Origin: Methylotenera sp.
GTDB lineage: Bacteria; Pseudomonadota; Gammaproteobacteria; Burkholderiales; Methylophilaceae
Direction of reading: 5' to 3'
Assembly: GCA_021732405.1 (NCBI GenBank)
Contig: JAKFVB010000036.1
Coordinates: 1-64,000 of the forward strand
Length of the DNA stretch: 64,000 bases
The notes beneath the pieces are model-generated. The model was given only the letters and a program-made list of their open reading frames with translations, had not been told where the DNA came from and searched no databases. The translations under genes were made by a program, and so were the position numbers. Positions 36,761 to 44,037 of the stretch are shown piece by piece. The number at the start of each line of letters is the position of its first letter. Positions within the stretch are counted from its first letter, which is position 1.

Positions 36761-37830
36761 TCGCCCAACTTCATTTCTTTAACACGTCTGTTTACATCCA
36801 TTTGCCAAGTCAACGGATCATGCAGCTCTGTAATACGATTTTGTAAATGCGAAAACGCTTCATCCATATAAGACTTGTCTGAACCTGTATAAAGCGCATC
36901 AATGGCAGCTACCCGTTTGACGTAGCCATAAACACTAATAGCGATATATGTTAAACGCTCATCTAATAAATCAAGTTCGTTTAAATCGCGCACTACACCC
37001 AAACCATACATTTGATTGACCCGTTGAATTAAGTCATCCCACAGTGGATGCAGTGCCCACCGTGATTTATTAGTATCGTTTGATTTGATTCTTAATGTGG
37101 TGTGTTCTTTTGTGAGTAGGCGCAGCAAATCGCCTTGACGTTCGTTCAAGCTTTCAAATGATGAAATGCCGAGCTTGCGGAGTTGGTCTTTTCTAATCTG
37201 CCATTCAATACGCCAAACATCTTGATCCATGCCCCATAGTTTAAAAAACCATGTCTTTTTGCTCTTTTCGTTGATTTCATCAACTTTGTTATATACGCGC
37301 AGCTTGACGAGATCAGAACCAATATCAAAGGTTTGCACTTTGCCATTTTTACGATGTTGAGTATCTTTTGCTGCAATGGTTACAAAGCTATCTTCATCAA
37401 AGTCAATTTCAGTTAGATGATAATCAAAAGCATAATCCACACGCGATAGGCGTTCGGGTTGATAAGGCATCATACCGATGGATTTAGCCCAAGCTAAAAA
37501 ACGATGATGTAAAGCTAAAGCCCCGTAATGCCATAGAGCAATGCTGCGAAACCTAACAAAGAAGTTTGGTTTATTAAACTCACCAAACTGAATCATGAAC
37601 GCATCGTTTTCGATGACGAACGGATAACCGCTTGAGGTACCGTGTGAGGCGATCAAAAATTCTTCTGATCCAATTTGAATCGGTTTAGGTTTGGTAACTT
37701 TCGCACGCACCATTGATTCTTTTTGTGCTGCCAGTTCAATAAAATCAAGCTTATAGTCATCAGTGCCGATTAGATAATAGGCGCATTCGATGGTGTCAAA
37801 GCCAGCAATAAGATGTTTGAATGTAAACAT
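36754..37830 (-). CDS. Replication initiation protein (Rep_trans/PF02486-like)
   Basis: Likely rolling-circle initiator that nicks the plus origin. The 358-residue protein shows features I associate with this family: an N-terminal GFDTIECAYY, FGEFNKPNFFVRFRSIALW, RLSRVDYAFDY, KLRVYNKVDEI (likely the catalytic Tyr motif) and WRIEWQIRKDQLRKLGISSF. The start overlaps the stop of the upstream RHH gene (TAATG) and the end overlaps the 83-residue gene, so expression is tied to the regulator. The family assignment is from motif pattern only. A related reading, a filamentous-phage initiator, is possible. Confidence 0.75.
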   Translation of the reverse strand: MFTFKHLIAGFDTIECAYYLIGTDDYKLDFIELAAQKESMVRAKVTKPKPIQIGSEEFLIASHGTSSGYPFVIENDAFMIQFGEFNKPNFFVRFRSIALWHYGALALHHRFLAWAKSIGMMPYQPERLSRVDYAFDYHLTEIDFDEDSFVTIAAKDTQHRKNGKVQTFDIGSDLVKLRVYNKVDEINEKSKKTWFFKLWGMDQDVWRIEWQIRKDQLRKLGISSFESLNERQGDLLRLLTKEHTTLRIKSNDTNKSRWALHPLWDDLIQRVNQMYGLGVVRDLNELDLLDERLTYIAISVYGYVKRVAAIDALYTGSDKSYMDEAFSHLQNRITELHDPLTWQMDVNRRVKEMKLGEW

Positions 37831-38261
37831 TACTTATCGAAGTCTGATTGCTTTAACCATAATTTATCGTGGTAAATATTTTCTGGTTTATCGTTGCCTA
37901 ATTCTCTTTCTAACTCTTTATATAAACCATTCACTAAGTTTCTATACTCATCACGCTTACCAGCAACAACAAAGAGAGGTTCATAATCAACCCCTTCATG
38001 ATCTGCAATTCGTTTTTCCAATAGCTCTTCTTCATAATTTAATGGTTGACCTTTTTGTATAGGTAAATTCAATTCGAGATTTTCTAAAGCAACTGTGAGC
38101 AAGTCTGCAACAATCTGGGTGCGATTTTTTTGTGGGTACATTATTTCTAGAGCTGCTATTTTTGCAGCAACATGCACAGGCAATCTAAAGGAAAATTGCT
38201 TGGAAACAAGCCTGCTATTGTCAGGGCTTGACCAAACATCATGTAAGTGTGCAGTTTTCAT
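37830..38261 (-). CDS. Ribbon-helix-helix type regulator
   Basis: First gene of the element operon, 143 residues. Residues about 20-63 fit a ribbon-helix-helix fold: a strand KQFSFRLPVH, helix VAAKIAALEIM, turn with N/R/T, and helix TQIVADLLTVALENLE. The C-terminal half is charged and helical. The gene lies next to two direct copies of CGAATGTC in its promoter, one overlapping the -35 box, so it probably represses its own operon. It may instead be a plasmid-copy or partition-type regulator. The stop overlaps the rep start. Confidence 0.7.
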   Translation of the reverse strand: MKTAHLHDVWSSPDNSRLVSKQFSFRLPVHVAAKIAALEIMYPQKNRTQIVADLLTVALENLELNLPIQKGQPLNYEEELLEKRIADHEGVDYEPLFVVAGKRDEYRNLVNGLYKELERELGNDKPENIYHDKLWLKQSDFDK

Positions 38262-38271
38262 ATAATTTATC

Positions 38272-38321
38272 CGAATGTCTATTGAATTTTGTTTAAATTA
38301 AATATATGTCATACGAATGTC
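38272..38321. repeat. Pair of CGAATGTC direct repeats (candidate operator)
   Basis: Copies at 38272-38279 and 38314-38321, each preceded by AT(A/C), 42 bases apart, about four helical turns. The upper copy overlaps the -35 box of the rep operon. They are candidate binding sites for the RHH protein. Confidence 0.6.
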
Positions 38322-38323
38322 AA
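38295..38323 (-). promoter_or_regulatory. Promoter of the rep/recombinase operon
   Basis: On the minus strand: consensus -35 TTGACA (38318-38323), a 17-base spacer and -10 TAATTT (38295-38300). The -35 box is embedded in TTGACATTCG, which includes the CGAATGTC repeat, so a bound repressor would block polymerase. Confidence 0.65.
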
Positions 38324-38341
38324 GTAATATTTTTCATTATT

Positions 38342-38369
38342 TTGATAATTGCAATTTTTAAACTATAGT
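38342..38369 (+). promoter_or_regulatory. Promoter of the cargo gene
   Basis: TTGATA (38342-38347), 16-base spacer, TATAGT (38364-38369). It would drive the divergent gene at 38474 through a leader containing a hairpin. Confidence 0.45.
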
Positions 38370-38391
38370 TTGCTTTATGTATTTATAGCCC

Positions 38392-38410
38392 CCCGTGTTA
38401 CATGCACGGG
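38392..38410 (+). other. Leader hairpin (attenuator or replication-origin candidate)
   Basis: CCCGTG / CACGGG stem with the 7-base loop TTACATG, followed by TTTTATAA. It sits between the divergent promoters and the cargo gene. It could act as a terminator/attenuator for the cargo gene. As the only strong GC hairpin in an AT-rich region of the element, it could also be the double-strand origin nicked by Rep. Confidence 0.45.
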
Positions 38411-38473
38411 TTTTATAAGCAATAATGTTTGATAAAAGGTTTTTTTGATGCCAATGTTATTAAGATCATAATA

Positions 38474-39115
38474 ATGAATAATCCAAATGGTGTTTATGGT
38501 TTCAGACGGATTATTTTTGACCAAAACATTTCTACAACACAGAATATTATTCTTATTCAAGGAGCTGATGCATTGTTAGCTACAATTCGATTAATAGAAA
38601 ATGTCCGTAAACTTGTAGATGAAAGCCCTCTTAAAAATGCTTACATATCTCCAGATATTCCCTTCACACTAAGCAATCTATGCTATCAGGCAGGATTGGC
38701 ATCAACAATTCTATTTAATGGATCTGCAAAAGGCTATAAAGAAAGTAAGCTTTCATTTAAGCTTCGAATTGAACGTGTAAATTATGTGAACCATTTGTGC
38801 AAAACTCAAGGACTAGAAACACCTACCCTCAAGAGTCGATCTATAAGAAATGCACTTACACATATTGATGAATACTTAGCCGATGCCTTAACAGCTGAGC
38901 CTAATGTAGCGTGGTTCATTGACACCGCCATAGAGTCACGTGATCAATTTGAACCTATTTCTGGATTAAAGACTAAATTTTGCCGAGCGTACATTAAAGA
39001 TGAAGACAAAATTATTCATCTAGATAAAGAAGTTTCTCTATTGAGTCTTCAAGAGGAGTGCACGGCATTGTTAGCAGTAGTCTTTGGTCAATCTGTATCT
39101 AAGGTGAGTCAATAA
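38474..39115 (+). CDS. Cargo protein with HEPN-like R-X4-H motif
   Basis: Sole plus-strand gene of the element, 213 residues from ATG 38474. A TTG at 38429 would add 15 residues and lacks support. The middle is helical and contains R125-N-A-L-T-H130, matching the HEPN nuclease motif R-X4-6-H with the common Asn after Arg. Helix SLSLQEECTALLAVVFG ends the protein. No MNT-type nucleotidyltransferase partner is present. HEPN proteins are ribonucleases in many toxin, abortive-infection and defence systems, so a defence or stabilisation role for the cargo is plausible, but the motif alone is short and could be chance. Confidence 0.6.
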   Translation: MNNPNGVYGFRRIIFDQNISTTQNIILIQGADALLATIRLIENVRKLVDESPLKNAYISPDIPFTLSNLCYQAGLASTILFNGSAKGYKESKLSFKLRIERVNYVNHLCKTQGLETPTLKSRSIRNALTHIDEYLADALTAEPNVAWFIDTAIESRDQFEPISGLKTKFCRAYIKDEDKIIHLDKEVSLLSLQEECTALLAVVFGQSVSKVSQ

Positions 39116-39158
39116 GATACTATAATCAATTCTGTCCAGTACCCAGCACTTTCATCTT

Positions 39159-39168
39159 GGGCGCACCA
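39159..39168 (+). repeat. Right attachment-site repeat (attR core)
   Basis: GGGCGCACCA, identical to the tRNA-Arg 3' end. Presumed to be the original chromosomal 3' end of the tRNA, since a terminator-like hairpin follows nine bases later. Confidence 0.8.
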
Positions 39169-39176
39169 TATAAAAC

Positions 39177-39214
39177 AAAGGCTTATAGTTTAACGACTGT
39201 AAGCCTTTTGTATT
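39177..39214 (+). terminator. Terminator stranded by the insertion
   Basis: A 12-bp stem (AAAGGCTTATAG / CTGTAAGCCTTT, one G-T pair), 8-base loop, then TTTTGTATTT. No gene directly upstream needs it now. Rejoined across the repeat it would lie nine bases after tRNA-Arg. Confidence 0.75.
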
Positions 39215-39325
39215 TACAGTACTCATGCGCCACATTTCAAGGCACTTATTAAATACCTGTAATTCCAAATTGCTTAATCTCCTTAAATTCAATACTATCG
39301 TTATCCAATAACTTGGATAATTCAG

Positions 39326-40804
39326 ATGATAAATGTTAAAAAATTAGATATTCAATATGGCTTTAATTTTGATAACAGCTATTTACAATTACCACCTATT
39401 TTCCATCAAAAACAACAGCCTACAACGGTAAACAACGCCAATATTGTACTTTTTAACGATGCATTAGCAACTGCTCTTAGTTTAAATACGGATATTGATA
39501 GAAAACAGAGTAGCCAATTTTTCGCAGGCAATTTGCTTTTAAATGGCAGTGAGCCTATCGCACAGGCTTATGCTGGACATCAATTTGGCCATTTCAATAT
39601 ATTAGGTGATGGGCGCGCAATATTGTTGGGTGAGCACATCACACCTAACAAACAGCGTGTTGATATTCAACTAAAAGGCGCTGGCAGAACACCTTACTCA
39701 CGCTCAGGCGATGGACGTGCAGCGCTAGGGCCAATGTTGCGCGAATATATAATGAGTGAAGCAATGCATGCGCTGGGCATTGCCACCACACGAAGCCTGG
39801 CAGTAGCAACAACTGGTGAACCAGTTTACCGCGAAGCCCCATACCCAGGCGCTGTGCTCACCCGTATAGCGGCAAGCCATATTCGTGTGGGTACATTCCA
39901 ATTTGCAGCGGCGACTCAAAATCAGCAACAACTTCAGGCGCTGACTGACTACACTATTCATAGACATTTTCCCGAAGTTGCCAATACAGACAATCCACCA
40001 CTTGAGCTATTAAAACGAGTGATTGATTTGCAAGCATTACTGATTGCCAAATGGATGCATGTGGGTTTTATTCATGGCGTTATGAACACTGACAACATGA
40101 GCATCTGTGGCGAAACCATCGATTATGGCCCATGCGCGTTTATGAACAGCTATCATCCTGAAACTGTGTTTAGCTCTATAGACACCAATGGCCGCTATGC
40201 ATTTGGCAATCAGCCTAATATTGCGCACTGGAATTTGATTAGACTTGCTGAAAGCTTATTGCCGCTGATTCATGAATCTGAAGAGCAATCGATAGCACTG
40301 GTGACAGCGTGTTTGCAAGAATTCCCGAATCAATTTTTTGCATACTGGCTAGCGGGTATGCGAAAAAAACTAGGGATTTTTAATCAGGAAGACGAAGATA
40401 TTAAGCTTGCAGAAGATTTATTGATGCATATGCAAAAAAATAAATCTGACTTTACCAATACTTTTAGGGCTTTGGCACAAGAGAGTACTGAGAGCCCAGC
40501 GCTATATCAAGATGCTGGATTTAAAAACTGGCTAACATTGTGGAAGGCCAGATTATCAAGGCAAAACGAAACGTTTGCTGACAGCATTGTGCTGATGCAG
40601 TCGGTTAACCCAGCAGTGATTCCCAGAAACCATCTGGTTGAAGAAGCGATTGATGCTGCGGTGAGTAACAATGACATGAGCCCGCTGCATAACCTTTTAT
40701 CAGTTTTGTCGAATCCGTATGCGGCTCTAGACCAGTCTTCCAAGTACACACAGCCACCTGCCCTTTTATTTGATGAAAAATATAAAACCTTTTGTGGTAC
40801 TTAA
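39326..40804 (+). CDS. selO: Protein adenylyltransferase SelO
   Basis: Pseudokinase-fold enzyme (YdiU/UPF0061) that AMPylates Ser/Thr/Tyr in proteins, linked to redox stress. The 492-residue protein shows QFGHFNILGDGRAILLGE, the catalytic-region blocks GRTPYSRSGDGRAALGPMLRE and GVMNTDNMSICGETIDYGPCAFM, and ends KTFCGT with a cysteine where eukaryotic forms have selenocysteine. It begins 211 bases past the element and is chromosomal. Confidence 0.94.
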   Translation: MINVKKLDIQYGFNFDNSYLQLPPIFHQKQQPTTVNNANIVLFNDALATALSLNTDIDRKQSSQFFAGNLLLNGSEPIAQAYAGHQFGHFNILGDGRAILLGEHITPNKQRVDIQLKGAGRTPYSRSGDGRAALGPMLREYIMSEAMHALGIATTRSLAVATTGEPVYREAPYPGAVLTRIAASHIRVGTFQFAAATQNQQQLQALTDYTIHRHFPEVANTDNPPLELLKRVIDLQALLIAKWMHVGFIHGVMNTDNMSICGETIDYGPCAFMNSYHPETVFSSIDTNGRYAFGNQPNIAHWNLIRLAESLLPLIHESEEQSIALVTACLQEFPNQFFAYWLAGMRKKLGIFNQEDEDIKLAEDLLMHMQKNKSDFTNTFRALAQESTESPALYQDAGFKNWLTLWKARLSRQNETFADSIVLMQSVNPAVIPRNHLVEEAIDAAVSNNDMSPLHNLLSVLSNPYAALDQSSKYTQPPALLFDEKYKTFCGT

Positions 40805-40887
40805 TCGTTCAAAAGTAGGTTTTCTGATTTTTCGGTCAATTTATAGGGTTAAGTCAAACTATTTACAATGCTGTCGGTCATGTATAC

Positions 40888-41751
40888 ATGCGTTTAATTC
40901 AATGTTTTTTCATTCTGTTATTAGCAGGTTTAATCAGCAACTGTGGATTTGTTCAAACTGCCTACAATAACGCGCCACAAGCGCTCAGCTGGTGGTTAGA
41001 TGATTACTTCGATTTTACCCAATCACAACAGTCTGCTTTAAACCCTGCGCTAAATCGGCTCCATAATTGGCACCGCCAGAATCAATTACCGCTCTATATT
41101 GCCACACTGAAGGATTTGCAAAGTAGCATTGCTAAAACACAAATAAGCACTAGCGAAGTCTGTGAAAAAACAGAAAATATTAAGGCGCTTTTTGGCGAGC
41201 TCCAATTAGAGTCTATTCCAATTATTGTGGATATCGCCCCATTTTTAAGCGATAAGCAAATGCAGTATTTCCAAACAAAGCTGGATAAACGCGCGCAAAA
41301 ATGGAAATCGGAGTGGTGGCAAGATACACCAGAGGCGCAAATTGAGATGCGATTAGAGAAAATTGAAAGCTTTTCTGAAAAACTCTATGGCGACTTATCT
41401 GAATCACAACAGACACTGTTAAAACAAAATCTTACAAAAACACCCATTAATCCCGCGCTTAGCTATGCCGAAATTCTCAGGCGCAATACAGATGCTTATG
41501 ACATTGTTTATGCATTAAACAAACAAGCAATCAGCCCAGAAAGCAAAGAAAAGCTGGTTAAAGCAGGTTTTGAACGATTGAAAAACAGTCCAAATCCAGA
41601 ATATCAAGCCTATGCAAATCAAATCAAACAGCGCACCTGCGAGATTATTGCCGACTTACATAACAGCACCAACGCCAAACAAAAACAACATGCTAACGAC
41701 TGGCTTGAAGGCTACATCACAGAATTTACTCGCTTATCTACCGTTAAGTAA
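40888..41751 (+). CDS. DUF6279 family lipoprotein
   Basis: Outer-membrane or periplasmic lipoprotein of unknown function, 287 residues. The signal ends with lipobox ISNC (C19 in LLAGLISNCG). The DUF6279 opening is typical: AYNNAPQALSWWLDDYFDFT, followed by Q/N-rich helical sequence with few prolines (LHNWHRQNQLPLYIATLKDLQ). It follows selO by 83 bases and precedes the yezD control region. Confidence 0.85.
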   Translation: MRLIQCFFILLLAGLISNCGFVQTAYNNAPQALSWWLDDYFDFTQSQQSALNPALNRLHNWHRQNQLPLYIATLKDLQSSIAKTQISTSEVCEKTENIKALFGELQLESIPIIVDIAPFLSDKQMQYFQTKLDKRAQKWKSEWWQDTPEAQIEMRLEKIESFSEKLYGDLSESQQTLLKQNLTKTPINPALSYAEILRRNTDAYDIVYALNKQAISPESKEKLVKAGFERLKNSPNPEYQAYANQIKQRTCEIIADLHNSTNAKQKQHANDWLEGYITEFTRLSTVK

Positions 41752-41837
41752 ACCGCGCAACATCTAAAGTAAACCCGCTTTAGCCCTCTGCTTCTAACAA
41801 ATGTTTTAATCCGCATTTAACTCACCCTATCTTGTTA

Positions 41838-41872
41838 TTTTTATATTCTTTTTAGTTATAACAATATAAAAA
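41838..41872. promoter_or_regulatory. Inverted repeat upstream of the sulfate locus
   Basis: Perfect 10-bp arms TTTTTATATT (41838-41847) and AATATAAAAA (41863-41872), 15 bases apart, with a GTTATAAC palindrome inside the gap. It is 80-odd bases before yezD. A LysR-type regulator such as CysB may bind here; this is inference. Confidence 0.4.
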
Positions 41873-41953
41873 CAAATTCTTTTTAATTCTTTAAGCGCCA
41901 CTTTATAGTGAGCGCATTCGCATTTAAACGGTGTGGCATTAAAGACTTAAACA

Positions 41954-42154
41954 ATGACTTCTTTACAAACAAATCAAGCAACATCACAAAGTACCCAACA
42001 GGTTTTGGATGCCATTTTGCGCGCTGTTCTTGAGTTAAAAAATGGCTCTGGTTTTGGTTCTATTGAGATTGTCATACATGAAGGCCGTGTGACGCAAATT
42101 GAAAAACGTGAAAAATTGCGCTTACAGCAAGCCATCACAAGTTTAAGAAAATAA
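41954..42154 (+). CDS. YezD family protein (DUF2292)
   Basis: Small 66-residue protein of DUF2292. The characteristic second half is GFGSIEIVIHEGRVTQIEKREKLR. Members of this family occur beside sulfate and sulfur-assimilation genes, and here it precedes the porin and sulfate transporter. The biochemical function is unknown. It reads as the first gene of the sulfur locus, although the 134-base gap to the porin contains a separate promoter. Confidence 0.85.
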   Translation: MTSLQTNQATSQSTQQVLDAILRAVLELKNGSGFGSIEIVIHEGRVTQIEKREKLRLQQAITSLRK

Positions 42155-42207
42155 TCATTTTCAATTAATCGCTACTTAACTGAAATAGACCATTTTATGA
42201 TGATCTT

Positions 42208-42232
42208 TTGACAGTTGAGCGCTCATCAATTT
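42208..42232 (+). promoter_or_regulatory. Promoter with palindrome ahead of porin-sulfate operon
   Basis: A -35 TTGACA (42208-42213) is followed three bases later by the 10-bp palindrome TGAGCGCTCA (42216-42225). A -10 would fall around 42231 (TTAAAG region), which is weak. The palindrome lies in the spacer, where a repressor or activator could act. Confidence 0.4.
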
Positions 42233-42288
42233 AAAGCAAAAGCTGTTTTGGACAACCAAGTTGCAGTTTAACTAAATAGGAAAAAAAG

Positions 42289-43998
42289 ATGCAACATAAG
42301 AAACAATTGATTAAAAAAAGGTTAGTTCAAACATTGCTGGCTAATGGTATTTTACTAGCCACCCAATCGGCATTTGCTGAAGATGCTGTGCATTATGAAA
42401 CTGACAAAGCACCAGCTAAATTGACGCAACCACAAGTTATCGCTGAAGATGCTGAACAAACGGAAAAAATCAAAGCCCGCTTAGCTGAAATTGAGGCAGA
42501 AGCAAAAGCCGCTGCAGTGGCTGCAAATATAGCAAAAAATGGTTATTACGTTGAACGCAGAAGTTATGGTACGGGCCGCGAAACCGAGCCGCCACGATAT
42601 GTTAAGCAATTGAATAAAACTTGGCTGGGCGAATATGACGCTTTTGCTGATGTTGACTGGCTGGACGTAGGGTTGGAGCATCGCTTTCGCTACGAATATA
42701 GGGACAATGATTTTAGGCGCTCGCGTGACACCTTAGATGAACCGTTTTTACATCGCACACGCGCCTATGTGGCCGTTAAAAATATCTTAGATCCACTGCG
42801 CTTTACTGTGGAAATATCAGACGCAAGGCGTAATCACAGCCAATTTACCCGTGATTTCGATACGCGAGATATTGATTATGCTGAACCACTTCAAGCTTAT
42901 TTAGAACTGTATTTCAAAGAAACGCCTTTGGGAAAAGATGATTTGGGCAATGAAAGGCCCATTAGCATTAAAGCTGGTCGTATGGCGTTTGAACAGATTG
43001 ATCGCCGTTTGATTGCACGCAATGAATGGCGGAATTCTACCAATACGTTTCAAGGTTTTCGTGCCAATATTGGCCAGCAAAAAAACGATTGGTCTTTAGA
43101 ATTGTTAGCGCTTAAACCTGTGCAGCGTTTTACAAACGAGCTGAATGAAGTGGATCACTCACAAGATTTTTATGGTGCGATTGGTGATTGGAGGCGTTGG
43201 TCAGAATATGTAACGCTATCGCCCTATTATTTAGCCTTAAAGCAAGATGGCGATAAAGTAGAGTTTGACGCCAACGGCAGGCCCGCTTTAGCAAACACAA
43301 AAATTGATCGCCATATCCATACTGCTGGCCTGCGCGCTTATGGCGTAGTGGGAAAATCTGGCTGGGATTACGACGTTAACTATGCCAAACAATGGGGTGA
43401 GCAAGATCGCCGCGCCAATAACGGTAATTTTATTGCAGAACTTGACCATGACGCTTACGCCTACAACTTAGAAGCTGGGTATACATTTACGCATGCATGG
43501 AAACCGCGTTTAAGCGCCAGCTACGGCTTTGCTAGCGGCGATAAAAATCAAACCGACACAGGCAATGAACGATTTGAGCGCTTGTTTGGCTTTGCACGCC
43601 CTTGGTCTAATAATGATTACTTTCAAATGGAAAACATCAGCGCGCCAAAAGTCCGCGCAGAGTTTGAACCGCAACTTTCATGGTTACCAGGTTTAAAAGT
43701 AGATGCTGGTTACAGCTGGTATCGTTTAGATAGCGCGCGTGACCGCTGGAATAATGCAGGGCTTCGCGATACCACAGGTCGCAGCGGTAAAGATGTGGGT
43801 GAAGAAGTTGACGTGCGTGTGCGATTTCCCATCAACAAATATTCCTCAGTTAACTTAGGTTATGCCTATTTTTGGGCGGGTGACTTTACCAAAAACACCA
43901 CGCGCAACGTCACTCCTGGCGGGCTAACTGTGGCTGATCCAACTCGCCGCGATAACTCAGAATTTTTGTACGCCGAATTTACCGTGGGCGCTTTTTAA
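42289..43998 (+). CDS. Alginate-export-type outer membrane porin
   Basis: Outer membrane beta-barrel, 569 residues, of the alginate_exp/OprE-like type. The signal peptide ends with LLATQSAFA. An Ala/Glu-rich coiled-coil-like stretch (KIKARLAEIEAEAKAAAVAA, about 64-83) follows. The rest is repeating amphipathic strands rich in aromatic residues, ending with a C-terminal Phe (FTVGAF), the usual barrel-assembly signal. RBS AGGAAAA is nearby. It is 39 bases before sbp and likely passes sulfate or sulfonates across the outer membrane; the substrate is inferred only from position. Confidence 0.85.
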   Translation: MQHKKQLIKKRLVQTLLANGILLATQSAFAEDAVHYETDKAPAKLTQPQVIAEDAEQTEKIKARLAEIEAEAKAAAVAANIAKNGYYVERRSYGTGRETEPPRYVKQLNKTWLGEYDAFADVDWLDVGLEHRFRYEYRDNDFRRSRDTLDEPFLHRTRAYVAVKNILDPLRFTVEISDARRNHSQFTRDFDTRDIDYAEPLQAYLELYFKETPLGKDDLGNERPISIKAGRMAFEQIDRRLIARNEWRNSTNTFQGFRANIGQQKNDWSLELLALKPVQRFTNELNEVDHSQDFYGAIGDWRRWSEYVTLSPYYLALKQDGDKVEFDANGRPALANTKIDRHIHTAGLRAYGVVGKSGWDYDVNYAKQWGEQDRRANNGNFIAELDHDAYAYNLEAGYTFTHAWKPRLSASYGFASGDKNQTDTGNERFERLFGFARPWSNNDYFQMENISAPKVRAEFEPQLSWLPGLKVDAGYSWYRLDSARDRWNNAGLRDTTGRSGKDVGEEVDVRVRFPINKYSSVNLGYAYFWAGDFTKNTTRNVTPGGLTVADPTRRDNSEFLYAEFTVGAF

Positions 43999-44037
43999 GC
44001 GATCACACTGATTAAGTAAACAACAAAAGGAATATAA

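Larger units (their letters stand above)
34753..39168. mobile_element. 4.4-kb integrative element with Rep and large serine recombinase in tRNA-Arg
   Basis: The element is bounded by a 10-bp direct repeat, GGGCGCACCA, in the tRNA 3' end (34753-34762) and at 39159-39168, giving a 4,406-bp circle on excision. It holds a minus-strand operon (RHH regulator, Rep_trans-like initiator, 83- and 47-residue proteins, large serine recombinase) and one plus-strand cargo gene with a HEPN-like motif. A terminator-like hairpin begins nine bases past the right repeat and fits the tRNA's original terminator. No mobilisation, coat or morphogenesis gene is seen. The type is therefore an integrative plasmid-like element; whether it replicates or transfers is inference. 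Confidence 0.85.

Noticed and set aside
38429-38473. TTG start of the cargo gene 15 codons upstream
   Set aside because: The TTG lies just after the hairpin, has no ribosome-binding site and adds hydrophobic residues with no recognisable value. ATG at 38474 is preferred.
34753-39168. Reading the element as a filamentous phage (inovirus) prophage
   Set aside because: The Rep type would fit, but no coat, Zot-like or adsorption protein and no suitable signal-peptide proteins are present; the 83- and 47-residue products lack membrane helices.
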